Below are positions 6,521-13,969 of a stretch of DNA of 15,829 nucleotides, in pieces. The translations under genes were made by a program, and so were the position numbers. The DNA lies in assembly GCA_047629975.1 (NCBI GenBank), contig JBLHUT010000045.1, forward strand, positions 1 to 15,829, in the 5' to 3' direction. Positions within the stretch are counted from its first letter, which is position 1; each line of letters begins with the position of its first letter. The DNA is from JBLHUT01 sp047629975 (GTDB lineage: Bacteria; Pseudomonadota; Alphaproteobacteria; Rhodobacterales; Rhodobacteraceae). A model generated the notes under the pieces. It was not told the origin of the DNA, ran no database searches, and saw only the letters and a list, made by a program, of their open reading frames with translations.

Positions 6521-6993
6521 CCCGTATCCATTACAGCGTGATCGCAGCCGCCGGGTCGGCTTTGTTGTTGCTGGGGGCGTTCGGGTTCGAGCATCTGGGC
6601 GGTCTGGCTCCGTGCAAGCTGTGCCTGTGGCAGCGTTGGCCCCACGCGGCGGCGGTGTTGATCGGCGTGCTGGTGCTGATCGTGAACCGGCGTTGGGCTG
6701 TGTGGCTTGCGTGGCTTGGGGCGTGTGCGGCGGCCACGACGGCGGGCATCGGGCTGTATCACACCGGCGTTGAGCGCGGCTGGTGGGAGGGTCCGACAAC
6801 GTGTTCGGGCGGCGGCAGTCTTGATCTGGGGGCCATGAGCGGCGCGCAATTGCTGAGCATGGACGGGCCGGTCAACATCGTCATGTGCGACGAGGTCGCG
6901 TGGCAGATGCTGGGATTGTCTATGGCCAGCTGGAATACGGTTGCCTCGCTCGTTCTGGTCGGTTTCTGGATCAAGGCAGCCTTACAGAAATAG
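6517..6993 (+). CDS. dsbB: Disulfide bond formation protein DsbB
   Basis: A 158-residue inner-membrane protein with four membrane segments. The first redox pair is in the motif C33-KL-C36, followed by the quinone-site QRWP (39-42). The second periplasmic pair is C96 (PTTCSGG) and C124 (IVMCDEVAW). YHTGVERGWW (81-90) is typical of the alphaproteobacterial type. DsbB reoxidises DsbA and passes electrons to ubiquinone, so it drives disulfide formation in periplasmic proteins. All four catalytic cysteines are present, so the protein should be active. The ATG at 6517 overlaps the yqaA stop by four bases. No dsbA is in the window. Confidence 0.93.
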   Translation: MTRIHYSVIAAAGSALLLLGAFGFEHLGGLAPCKLCLWQRWPHAAAVLIGVLVLIVNRRWAVWLAWLGACAAATTAGIGLYHTGVERGWWEGPTTCSGGGSLDLGAMSGAQLLSMDGPVNIVMCDEVAWQMLGLSMASWNTVASLVLVGFWIKAALQK

Positions 6994-7103
6994 CCCCCCG
7001 CGCAAGCAAAAATAGACCCGCGCGCAAGCGGATCGTTTTACCGGTGCTCTGCGCCGCGCCGCTTCTTTTGATGTTACCAAAGGACGCAAAGGCAAAAACA
7101 CTG

Positions 7104-7132
7104 TTTGCCAGCCTACGCTGCGCTGCTAAAGA
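7104..7132 (+). promoter_or_regulatory. Candidate promoter of enolase
   Basis: TTTGCC at 7104-7109 and TAAAGA at 7127-7132 are separated by exactly 17 bases and lie about 38 bases before the enolase ATG. This gives a short leader with AAAGGGA as the ribosome site. The match to the sigma-70 consensus is moderate (TTGACA/TATAAT), so this is a candidate only. Confidence 0.33.
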
Positions 7133-7169
7133 GCCTTCGAATGCAAATGTTGTCAAAGGGACCTCCACT

Positions 7170-8444
7170 ATGAGCACCATCATCGATATTCACGCCCGAC
7201 AGATCCTCGACAGTCGTGGAAACCCGACGGTGGAGGTGGATGTAACACTGGAAGACGGAACCATGGGGCGGGCAGCTGTTCCGTCGGGGGCCTCGACCGG
7301 CGCACACGAGGCCGTAGAGCTGCGTGATGGCGATCCTTCGGTTTACATGGGCAAAGGCGTGCTGGGGGCGATTGCCTCTGTCAACGGCGAGATCGCCGAT
7401 ACCCTCGTCGGGTTCGATGCGACCGAACAGGTCGCCATCGACGGCGCAATGATCGAGCTGGATGGCACCGACAACAAATCACGCCTCGGGGCAAACGCAA
7501 TTCTGGGTGTCAGCCTTGCTGTGGCCAAAGCGGCCGCCGATTTTTCTGGCCAGCCGCTGTTTCGTTATGTCGGGGGCACGTCGGCACGGGTTTTGCCGGT
7601 GCCGATGATGAATATCATCAATGGCGGCGAGCATGCCGACAACCCGATCGACATTCAGGAATTCATGATCATGCCGGTGTCGGCGACATCTATCGCGGAT
7701 GCCGTGCGCATGGGCTCCGAGGTGTTCCACACCCTCAAGAAAGAGCTGACAAAGGCCGGCCTGTCCACCGGTATCGGCGACGAGGGCGGCTTTGCTCCAA
7801 ACATCAATTCGACACGTGATGCGCTTGATCTCATTCTGAAATCCATCAAAGGGGCCGGATATGTCCCGGGTGAGGATATCTACCTTGCGATGGATTGTGC
7901 CGCGACCGAATATTACAAAGACGGCGCCTATGTGTTGTCAGGCGAGGGCAAAACCCTGAGCAGTGCCGAGAATGCCGCCTACCTTGCGGCGCTGGTTAAC
8001 GACTATCCGATCATCTCAATCGAGGACGGCATGGCCGAGGACGACTGGGACGGCTGGAAACTGCTGACAGATATGCTTGGCGACAAGGTGCAGCTTGTAG
8101 GCGACGATTTGTTCGTCACAAACCCGACCCGTCTTGCCATGGGGATCGAACGGGGCTGTGCCAACTCGATGCTTGTAAAGGTAAACCAGATCGGCACCCT
8201 GACAGAGACACTTACCGCCGTCGACATGGCGCACCGCGCCCGGTTTACAAATGTCATGAGCCACCGCTCGGGCGAAACCGAAGACGCCACGATCGCCGAT
8301 CTTGCGGTGGCGACGAATTGCGGGCAGATCAAAACCGGATCGCTGGCGCGCTCCGACCGGTTGGCCAAATATAACCAGTTGATCAGGATCGAAGAGATGC
8401 TTGGTGAAACAGCAATTTACGCCGGCCGCTCCATCCTGCGTTGA
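7170..8444 (+). CDS. eno: Enolase (phosphopyruvate hydratase)
   Basis: A 424-residue protein, the usual length of bacterial enolases. It converts 2-phosphoglycerate to phosphoenolpyruvate in glycolysis and gluconeogenesis, in the cytoplasm. All active-site elements are visible: the flexible SGAST loop (39-43), His155 in GGEHADN, Glu164, the catalytic acid Glu205 in GDEGGFAPN, Mg ligands Asp242 (MDCAATE), Glu285 (SIEDGMAEDDW) and Asp312 (VGDDLFVTN), the catalytic base Lys337 (LVKVNQIGT), and the SHRSGET loop (364-370). The ATG at 7170 follows AAAGGGA by about 10 bases. The frame stays open upstream to 6885, inside dsbB, but that part is not enolase-like. Confidence 0.97.
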   Translation: MSTIIDIHARQILDSRGNPTVEVDVTLEDGTMGRAAVPSGASTGAHEAVELRDGDPSVYMGKGVLGAIASVNGEIADTLVGFDATEQVAIDGAMIELDGTDNKSRLGANAILGVSLAVAKAAADFSGQPLFRYVGGTSARVLPVPMMNIINGGEHADNPIDIQEFMIMPVSATSIADAVRMGSEVFHTLKKELTKAGLSTGIGDEGGFAPNINSTRDALDLILKSIKGAGYVPGEDIYLAMDCAATEYYKDGAYVLSGEGKTLSSAENAAYLAALVNDYPIISIEDGMAEDDWDGWKLLTDMLGDKVQLVGDDLFVTNPTRLAMGIERGCANSMLVKVNQIGTLTETLTAVDMAHRARFTNVMSHRSGETEDATIADLAVATNCGQIKTGSLARSDRLAKYNQLIRIEEMLGETAIYAGRSILR

Positions 8445-8452
8445 CCCTGTTC

Positions 8453-8485
8453 GGGGCGGAGGTGATGCGCCGCATCCGCCGCCCC
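8453..8485 (+). terminator. GC-rich stem-loop between eno and the cupin gene
   Basis: GGGGCGG (8453-8459) pairs with CCGCCCC (8479-8485), and inside it GATGC-GCC-GCATC forms a second stem. It begins 8 bases after the eno stop codon. There is no T-run after it, so it may act as a processing or stabilising 3' hairpin rather than a full terminator. Confidence 0.38.
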
Positions 8486-8507
8486 CACACGCAAAAGGTT
8501 CGCTGTC

Positions 8508-8939
8508 GTGACCCAAGCCGCCGATCTGATCAAACAGCTAGACCTGCATCCCCATCCAGAAGGGGGCTGGTACCGCCAGACATGGATCGAGGATACCGCC
8601 GCCGGCAGACCGGCAGGGACCTGCATTTACTTCCTGCTGGAGGCGCATGGAACCAGCCGCTGGCACAAGGTCGATGCCACGGAAATATGGCATTTCTATG
8701 CCGGATCTCCGCTGCAGCTTTCCATCTCTGCGACCAGCAACGGCCCCGCAAAGAAATTTGCACTTGGCTCCGATCTTGCCGCCAGTCATCGGCCCCAACT
8801 GATCGTGCCCGCCCATCATTGGCAAATGGCACAGGCCGGCAATGGCTGGGCACTGGTCGGATGCACCGTTTCACCGGGATTTTCGTTCAGCGGTTTCGAT
8901 CTCGCACCGTCCGGCTTTGAAATTCCGCACCAGACCTGA
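8508..8939 (+). CDS. Cupin_5 (DUF985) family protein
   Basis: A 143-residue protein starting at GTG 8508, with AAAAGG about 9 bases upstream. It carries the DUF985/Cupin_5 pattern: HPHPEGGWYRQTW (14-26), a strand series with TSRWHKVDATEIWHFYAG (about 49-66), and VPAHHWQMAQ...WALVGCTVSPGFSFSGFDL near the C-terminus. Family structures (such as yeast YML079w) are small beta-barrel cupins resembling sugar epimerases or germin-like proteins; the reaction is unknown in most cases. His53 and Glu59 of the HKVDATE region would sit at the cupin pocket. It lies between enolase and alanine racemase with hairpins on both sides, so it may be a separate unit. Confidence 0.85.
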   Translation: MTQAADLIKQLDLHPHPEGGWYRQTWIEDTAAGRPAGTCIYFLLEAHGTSRWHKVDATEIWHFYAGSPLQLSISATSNGPAKKFALGSDLAASHRPQLIVPAHHWQMAQAGNGWALVGCTVSPGFSFSGFDLAPSGFEIPHQT

Positions 8940-8971
8940 ACACCCCGCGCACCGCGCGGCCTGTGTGCCGC

Positions 8972-9013
8972 AACATCCGCTCGACGGCGGCTTGCCGCCC
9001 GAGAGCGGATGTT
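8972..9013. repeat. Large inverted repeat: 11-bp perfect arms with nested stem
   Basis: AACATCCGCTC at 8972-8982 is matched exactly by GAGCGGATGTT at 9003-9013. Inside it, GGCGG-CTTG-CCGCC forms a second hairpin. It lies 32 bases after the cupin gene stop and about 40 before alr. No T-run follows on the plus strand (TACCCC), so a standard terminator is not certain. It could be a bidirectional-looking 3' hairpin or a dispersed repeat element. Confidence 0.6.
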
Positions 9014-9052
9014 ACCCCTTGACCTTGCCCACCGGCCTGTCAAAACGAGGCT

Positions 9053-10102
9053 ATGGCAACAGGAACACTCACAACAGATCTAGACGCGCTGGCGGCCAAC
9101 TGGCAAGCCCTTGATGCGCTGTCCTCCCCCGGCACCCAGACCGGTGCCGTCGTAAAAGCCGACGGCTACGGGCTTGGCTCCGAAATCGTTGCGCGCACCC
9201 TGGCAAAAGCCGGCGCGCGGCGGTTCTTTGTCGCCGTGGCCGAGGAAGGTGCTGCGGTCCGGCGCGCCCTTGGAGCAGGCCCCGAGATATTCGTATTCGG
9301 TGGCCACATGGCCGGCGACACCGAACTGATCCGCGACCTCGCCCTGATCCCGCTGCTGAACTCGATCGACCAGTTGACCCGCCACTTCGAGGCACTGCCC
9401 GATGCCGCGTTTGGCATCCAGCTTGACACCGGCATGAACCGTCTCGGGCTTGAAATGCCCGAATGGGCCGCCGTAGCAGAGCCCGCACTGTCCAAACGAC
9501 CAAAGCTTCTGATGAGCCACCTTGCGTCGGCAGACACTCCCGACAGCCCCCAGAACGCCGAACAACTGGCCACGTTCCACGAGATGACAGACGGCGTTTC
9601 TGTGCCACGATCGCTGGCCGCGACGGGGGGGATTTTGCTTGGGAAAGACTATCATTTCGAGTGGACCCGCCCCGGCATCGGGCTCTACGGCGGCCTGCCC
9701 TTTGCACAGGCCCGGCCCGCGGTTCATCTGACGCTTCCCGTTGTCCAGACCCGTCAGGTGCACGCCGGAGAAGTCGTCGGCTATAACGGCACATGGATTG
9801 CCCCGCAGACCACCACAATTGCCACCGTGTCTGCGGGATATGCCGACGGTTTGTTGCGGGCGGCGTCCAACACCGCTTGCCTTTTTTCCGATGGTGTCGC
9901 CTGTCCGCTGGTCGGGCGCATCTCGATGGATCTGATTACGGTGGATGTGACACACCTGCCGTACCTTCCTGAAACACTTGATATTTTGTGCCCTGAACAG
10001 AGTGTCGACCAATTGGCCGCTCAAGCCGGAACAATCGGATACGAGATCCTCACAGGGCTCGGTCCACGCTACAAAAGGCAATACGTGGGCGGCGACACCT
10101 GA
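9053..10102 (+). CDS. alr: Alanine racemase
   Basis: A 349-residue PLP enzyme that interconverts L- and D-alanine to supply D-Ala for peptidoglycan. The PLP-binding lysine is Lys35 in VVKADGYG, at the start of the TIM-barrel domain. The conserved LDTGMNRLG (124-132), a barrel phosphate-site region around RPGIGLYGG (206-214), and the second catalytic base Tyr263 in SAGYADGL of the C-terminal beta domain are present. SMDLITVD (291-298) carries the substrate-contact Met292. The start ATG 9053 has a modest GAGG upstream, slightly close. Its stop shares one base with the mlaE start (TGATG), implying translational coupling with the lipid-transport genes. Length is typical. Confidence 0.95.
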   Translation: MATGTLTTDLDALAANWQALDALSSPGTQTGAVVKADGYGLGSEIVARTLAKAGARRFFVAVAEEGAAVRRALGAGPEIFVFGGHMAGDTELIRDLALIPLLNSIDQLTRHFEALPDAAFGIQLDTGMNRLGLEMPEWAAVAEPALSKRPKLLMSHLASADTPDSPQNAEQLATFHEMTDGVSVPRSLAATGGILLGKDYHFEWTRPGIGLYGGLPFAQARPAVHLTLPVVQTRQVHAGEVVGYNGTWIAPQTTTIATVSAGYADGLLRAASNTACLFSDGVACPLVGRISMDLITVDVTHLPYLPETLDILCPEQSVDQLAAQAGTIGYEILTGLGPRYKRQYVGGDT

Positions 10103-10887
10103 TGCGACCTCTTGTGGCTCTTCTGGCCGCTTTGGGGGCACAGGTTCTGTCGCTTCTGGGGGCTTTTGGCCGGGTCACAATATTTGCAAGCCAGACACTG
10201 AGCCACATGGTCCGGCCGCCATTTTACGGCCGCGAAATTTTCAATGCGTTTGTCAACATCGGTTTTTTGTCTTTGCCGGTGGTTGGAATGACAGCGATCT
10301 TCACCGGTGGTGCCCTTGCGCTACAGATCTATTCGGGGGGGGCGCGGTTCAACGCTGAATCGGTCGTGCCGCAAATTGTGGCTATCGGCATGGTCCGCGA
10401 ATTGGGGCCGGTTCTGGTCGGGCTGATGATTGCCGCGCGTGTCACGTCATCGATTGCCGCCGAAATCGCAACCATGAAGGTCACCGAGCAGATCGACGCG
10501 CTTGTCACCCTTTCGACCCACCCGATGAAATACCTGACCGCGCCGCGTGTTCTGGCGGCACTCGTAAGCGTGCCACTGCTTGTTGCGATCGGCGATACAA
10601 TCGGGATTTACGGCGGTTTTCTTGTCAGCACGCAGCGGCTTGGCTTTGCCGAAGTCACCTATCTGAAAAACACCGCCGACTTTCTGGAATGGGTCGATAT
10701 CCTTTCTTCGATGGTCAAAGGGGCTGCTTTCGGTTTCATCGCAGCCTTGATGGGCTGCTATTACGGCATGACCTCGGGGCGGGGCGCCCAAGGCGTCGGG
10801 CGGGCGACAAAATCGTCGGTGGTCGCGGCTGCCGTGATGATTCTGGCGGTCAATTACCTGCTGACAGAGGTGTTCTTTTCCGCATGA
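10102..10887 (+). CDS. mlaE: MlaE-family lipid ABC transporter permease
   Basis: A 261-residue inner-membrane protein of the MlaE/YrbE family. An N-terminal amphipathic helix is followed by five or so membrane segments. Family motifs visible are GMTAIFTGGALALQ (about 62-75), the cytoplasmic coupling helix region VRELGPVLVGLMIAARV (98-114), AAEIATMKVTEQIDAL (119-134), and the C-terminal GCYYG...GAQGVGRATKSSVV (about 214-235). With an MlaF-like ATPase and an MCE-domain protein it moves phospholipids between inner and outer membranes, keeping outer-membrane asymmetry. ATG 10102 overlaps the alr stop by one base and its stop overlaps mlaF by four bases. No MCE (mlaD) gene is in the window. Confidence 0.92.
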   Translation: MRPLVALLAALGAQVLSLLGAFGRVTIFASQTLSHMVRPPFYGREIFNAFVNIGFLSLPVVGMTAIFTGGALALQIYSGGARFNAESVVPQIVAIGMVRELGPVLVGLMIAARVTSSIAAEIATMKVTEQIDALVTLSTHPMKYLTAPRVLAALVSVPLLVAIGDTIGIYGGFLVSTQRLGFAEVTYLKNTADFLEWVDILSSMVKGAAFGFIAALMGCYYGMTSGRGAQGVGRATKSSVVAAAVMILAVNYLLTEVFFSA

Positions 10888-11633
10888 TCCAACTTGACGG
10901 TGTTTATAAATCATTCGGGGCGAAAACGGTTCTGCGCGGTGTCGATCTGTCGATGTCCAAGGGCGAAAGCATGGTTATCATCGGCGGATCCGGCACGGGC
11001 AAATCAGTGATGCTGAAATGCGTTCTGGGGCTTGTAGAGCCTGACCGCGGAACCATCACCGTTGACGGGCAGGCCTCGGTTGCGTCGCGTGACCGCGATG
11101 CGTTTCTGGCCCGTTTCGGAATGCTGTTTCAAGGAGGAGCCTTGTTCGACAGTTTGCCGGTCTGGCAGAATGTTGCATTCCGGTTGTTGCGCGGCTCTCT
11201 CAAACGCCCCTTGGCCGAGGCACGCGAGATAGCGATCGAAAAGTTGCGCCGTGTCGGGTTGACGCCGGATGTTGCAGATCTTTTTCCCGCCGAGCTGTCG
11301 GGCGGCATGCAAAAGCGCGTGGGCCTTGCGCGGGCGATTGCCGCTGATCCGGAGATCATCTTTTTTGACGAGCCAACCACCGGACTTGATCCGATCATGG
11401 CCGGGGTCATCAACGATCTGATCCGCGAAATCGTGGTCGAGATGGGCGCCACGGCGATGACGATCACCCATGATATGACGAGCGTTCGCGCCATTGCCGA
11501 CAAAGTTGCAATGCTTCACGACGGGGTCATCAAATGGACGGGTCCAGTGTCGGAAATGGACGATTGCGGCGACCCGTTCGTGGATCAGTTTATTCACGGG
11601 CGCGCAGAAGGGCCGATTGCCGCAGTGCGTTGA
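10884..11633 (+). CDS. mlaF: MlaF-family lipid ABC transporter ATP-binding protein
   Basis: A 249-residue ABC ATPase. Walker A is GGSGTGKS (34-41), the Q-loop region is GMLFQGGALFDSLPVWQNV, the signature is LSGGMQKRVGLARAI, Walker B is IIFFDEPTTGLDP, and the H-loop is TITHDM. The phrase GALFDS after the Q-loop and the GGMQKR signature are typical of the MlaF/Ttg2A subgroup rather than of sugar or amino-acid importers. It would power the MlaE permease. The start ATG 10884 overlaps the mlaE stop (ATGA). The frame open upstream to 10689 is inside mlaE and is not used. The operon seems to end here; no clear terminator follows. Confidence 0.93.
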   Translation: MIQLDGVYKSFGAKTVLRGVDLSMSKGESMVIIGGSGTGKSVMLKCVLGLVEPDRGTITVDGQASVASRDRDAFLARFGMLFQGGALFDSLPVWQNVAFRLLRGSLKRPLAEAREIAIEKLRRVGLTPDVADLFPAELSGGMQKRVGLARAIAADPEIIFFDEPTTGLDPIMAGVINDLIREIVVEMGATAMTITHDMTSVRAIADKVAMLHDGVIKWTGPVSEMDDCGDPFVDQFIHGRAEGPIAAVR

Positions 11634-11866
11634 GGACGGACCGCAACTTCTTGAATTAAATAAATTATTCATAGATTTATACGCGCCTGCGCCAGTTTGG
11701 AAAAACCGGATTGCCGGATATTGCGGCCTGTCGTACGCCCCCAAACGGCACAGGGCAGGACCACGTCCCGTTTACGGCGATGTCTTTGGGATAAAACAAA
11801 CAGGCAGGTCGCCGAATTGCACAAGGAGCATTTGACGTTTGCGGCGCATTGCGTCACCCATGCGTC
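11634..11866. other. AT-richer intergenic region and possible radA leader
   Basis: About 230 bp between mlaF and radA. It begins with an AT-rich patch (11650-11685), unlike its surroundings, which may hold promoter elements. A strong SD-like AAGGAG at 11823-11828 stands about 40 bases before the radA ATG. It precedes a TTG at 11832 opening a 16-codon frame that ends TGA at 11880-11882, overlapping the second in-frame radA ATG (11879). This could be a leader peptide coupling to radA or a chance frame. Confidence 0.3.
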
Positions 11867-13231
11867 ATGGCAAAGAGCATGACATTCACTTGTACCGCCT
11901 GCGCGACGGCCCACTCCAAATGGTCGGGCCGCTGTGAAAGCTGTGGCGCGTGGAACAGCATCATCGAAGAGGCGCCGCTGTCTGCGGGTCCTGGCAAAAA
12001 GGGGCTTGGCGCCAAGCGGGGCACGCCGGTTATCCTGCTTGATCTTGCAACCGCCGAAAGCCCCCCTCCCCGTCAGGAAAGCGGGATGGCCGAGCTTGAC
12101 CGCGTGCTGGGCGGCGGGCTGGTGCCCGCCTCTGCCATTCTGGTCGGCGGCGATCCGGGCATCGGAAAATCCACACTGCTGTTGCAGGCTGCGGCAAAAT
12201 TTGCCCAATCAGGACTGAGCACGGTGTATATTTCGGGCGAGGAGGCCAGCGCGCAGGTGCGCATGCGCGCACAGCGGCTGGGCCTTGGTGATGCGCCGGT
12301 AAAACTTGCCGCTGAAACCAGCTTGCGTGATATTCTGACAACCCTCGATGCAGTGCGCCCCGATCTTGCGATCATCGATTCCATCCAGACCATGTGGAGC
12401 GATACCGTCGAGGCCGCCCCCGGCTCGGTTTCACAGGTCCGAGCGGCCTGTCACGAGCTTGTGACCTTTGCCAAACGGCGCGGCACCGCCGTCGTGCTGG
12501 TGGGGCATGTCACAAAGGACGGGCAAATCGCAGGCCCGCGCGTCGTCGAGCACATGGTCGACACCGTGCTCTACTTCGAGGGCGAGCGCGGCCACCAGTT
12601 CCGCATCCTGCGGGCGGTGAAAAACCGCTTTGGTCCCGCCGACGAGATCGGTGTGTTCGAAATGACGGGCGCAGGGTTGGCAGAGGTGCTCAACCCGTCA
12701 GCGCTTTTTCTGTCGGATCGTGACACCCCTGCCCCCGGTTCGGTCGTCTTTGCCGGTATCGAGGGCACCCGCCCCGTGCTTGTCGAGTTTCAGGCGCTCG
12801 TTGCCCCCTCGCCCCACGGACAGGCGCGGCGCACGGTCGTCGGCTGGGACAGTTCGCGTCTTGCGATGATTTTGGCGGTTCTTGAGGCGCGCTGTGGCAT
12901 TCCGTTCGGCGGGCTTGACGTGTATCTGAACGTGGCTGGCGGTATGCGCGTTAGCGAACCGGCCGCCGATCTGGCGGTGGCGGCCGCACTTTTGTCCGCG
13001 CGCGAGGATGTCGCCTTGCCCGCCGATATGGTCATTTTCGGGGAAATCAGCCTGTCGGGTGCGCTGCGCCCTGTAACGCAGACCGAAAACAGGTTGAAAG
13101 AGGCACAAAAACTCGGTTTTTCAAGTGCGGCGATTGCGTCGCGCTCCAAGCTTGATATGAACAGCGGGCTTGAGATCCGCCAGATGGCGGATCTGACGAC
13201 GTTTGTAGGTGATATGTTTGGCGCGGGGTAA
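11867..13231 (+). CDS. radA: DNA repair protein RadA (Sms)
   Basis: A 454-residue protein with the full RadA plan: an N-terminal zinc finger with Cys9, Cys12, Cys23 and Cys26 (CTAC...CESC), a RecA-like ATPase with Walker A GGDPGIGKS (94-102), Walker B LAIIDS (167-172), the RadA-specific KNRFG motif (252-256), and a Lon-protease-like C-terminal domain (about 275-454, including the GGLDVYLNVAGGMRV region). It is a hexameric helicase-type branch-migration factor in recombinational repair. The ATG at 11867 gives MAKSMTFTC, the usual family start; the upstream TTG at 11849 and the later ATG 11879 are less likely. No good SD lies directly before it. Homologues in this family usually keep the Lon-domain catalytic Ser replaced; here no protease activity is implied. 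Confidence 0.95.
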   Translation: MAKSMTFTCTACATAHSKWSGRCESCGAWNSIIEEAPLSAGPGKKGLGAKRGTPVILLDLATAESPPPRQESGMAELDRVLGGGLVPASAILVGGDPGIGKSTLLLQAAAKFAQSGLSTVYISGEEASAQVRMRAQRLGLGDAPVKLAAETSLRDILTTLDAVRPDLAIIDSIQTMWSDTVEAAPGSVSQVRAACHELVTFAKRRGTAVVLVGHVTKDGQIAGPRVVEHMVDTVLYFEGERGHQFRILRAVKNRFGPADEIGVFEMTGAGLAEVLNPSALFLSDRDTPAPGSVVFAGIEGTRPVLVEFQALVAPSPHGQARRTVVGWDSSRLAMILAVLEARCGIPFGGLDVYLNVAGGMRVSEPAADLAVAAALLSAREDVALPADMVIFGEISLSGALRPVTQTENRLKEAQKLGFSSAAIASRSKLDMNSGLEIRQMADLTTFVGDMFGAG

Positions 13232-13265
13232 CCTTGCGCCCAAGGGTTAAAAGCGGGGCGATCGA

Positions 13266-13832
13266 ATGGACGGCTTCACAATTTTTGACGCAGGCGTTGC
13301 GCTGGTAATCGTGCTGTCGGCGGTCTTGGCGTATAGTCGCGGCTTTGTGCGCGAGGCACTGGCGATTGCGGGCTGGGTCGTGGCCGCGATCATGGCGTAT
13401 TCGTTTGCACCGAAAGTCGAGCCGATGGTGCGTGAAATACCGGTTGTCGGCGAGTTGCTTGATAATTGCGCCACCTCGACGATCGGCGCCTTTGCGCTTG
13501 TGTTCGCGGTGTCTCTGGTTGCCTTCGCACTTTTCACGCCGCTTTTTTCATCTCTTGTTCAACGCTCGGCGCTGAATGCTGTCGATCAGGGAATGGGCTT
13601 TCTTTACGGGGCCATGCGGGGCATGTTGCTGGTCGGGATTGCGTTGGTTGTCTATGACTTTGCTGCCGGTTCCGAGGCTTTTGCCTTTGTTGACAACAGT
13701 CAGTCGATCAAGATTTTCTCAAGTTTCCAGGAACGGATCACCGGAGAGATCGCCGATCAGGAAACCGCGTTACAGTGGCTTACCGGCCGATTCGAGACCT
13801 TGATGGACACGTCGTGCGGCAGCGCGGCCTGA
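13266..13832 (+). CDS. cvpA: CvpA family membrane protein
   Basis: A 188-residue inner-membrane protein with the CvpA pattern: an N-terminal helix (FTIFDAGVALVIVLSAVLAYSRGFVREALAI is the family signature region, residues 4-34), then three more membrane segments at about 35-52, 73-98 and 113-130, with GMGFLYGAMRGMLLV (108-122) as a second typical block. The soluble tail is acidic to neutral. CvpA was named for colicin V production, and it lies next to purF in many proteobacteria, here 137 bp upstream. Its biochemical role is unclear. The start ATG 13266 has GGGGCGA upstream. A candidate terminator follows at 13838. Confidence 0.92.
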   Translation: MDGFTIFDAGVALVIVLSAVLAYSRGFVREALAIAGWVVAAIMAYSFAPKVEPMVREIPVVGELLDNCATSTIGAFALVFAVSLVAFALFTPLFSSLVQRSALNAVDQGMGFLYGAMRGMLLVGIALVVYDFAAGSEAFAFVDNSQSIKIFSSFQERITGEIADQETALQWLTGRFETLMDTSCGSAA

Positions 13833-13837
13833 TCAGA

Positions 13838-13874
13838 AAGCCGGTGCGGCCGCTCACAGGCGCAGGCCGGTTTT
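13838..13874 (+). terminator. Candidate intrinsic terminator after cvpA
   Basis: AAGCCGG-TGCG can pair with CGCA-(GG bulge)-CCGGTTT, leaving a 12-base loop, and the right arm runs into TTTT. It starts 5 bases after the cvpA stop. The bulge and the G-U pair weaken it, and purF continues in the same direction, so it may only reduce read-through. Confidence 0.42.
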
Positions 13875-13969
13875 CCAAAAGGTTCAACGGCTTTGTAACC
13901 GAGGGATGACAACCGCCTGCGAACGCGGTACTGACCCCCTGAACCAACAGCGGATTCGGAGCGTCCCCC

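Noticed and set aside
6885..7169. N-terminal extension of enolase by 95 codons
   Set aside because: It runs back into dsbB and is unlike any enolase; the ATG at 7170 gives the normal length.
9080..10141. 353-codon open frame antisense to alr
   Set aside because: It lies opposite a clear alanine racemase in GC-rich DNA, where long antisense frames arise by chance; no family motifs.
11697..11882. 61-codon frame before radA
   Set aside because: No SD at its start and no recognisable features; only its last 16 codons after AAGGAG are noted as a possible leader.
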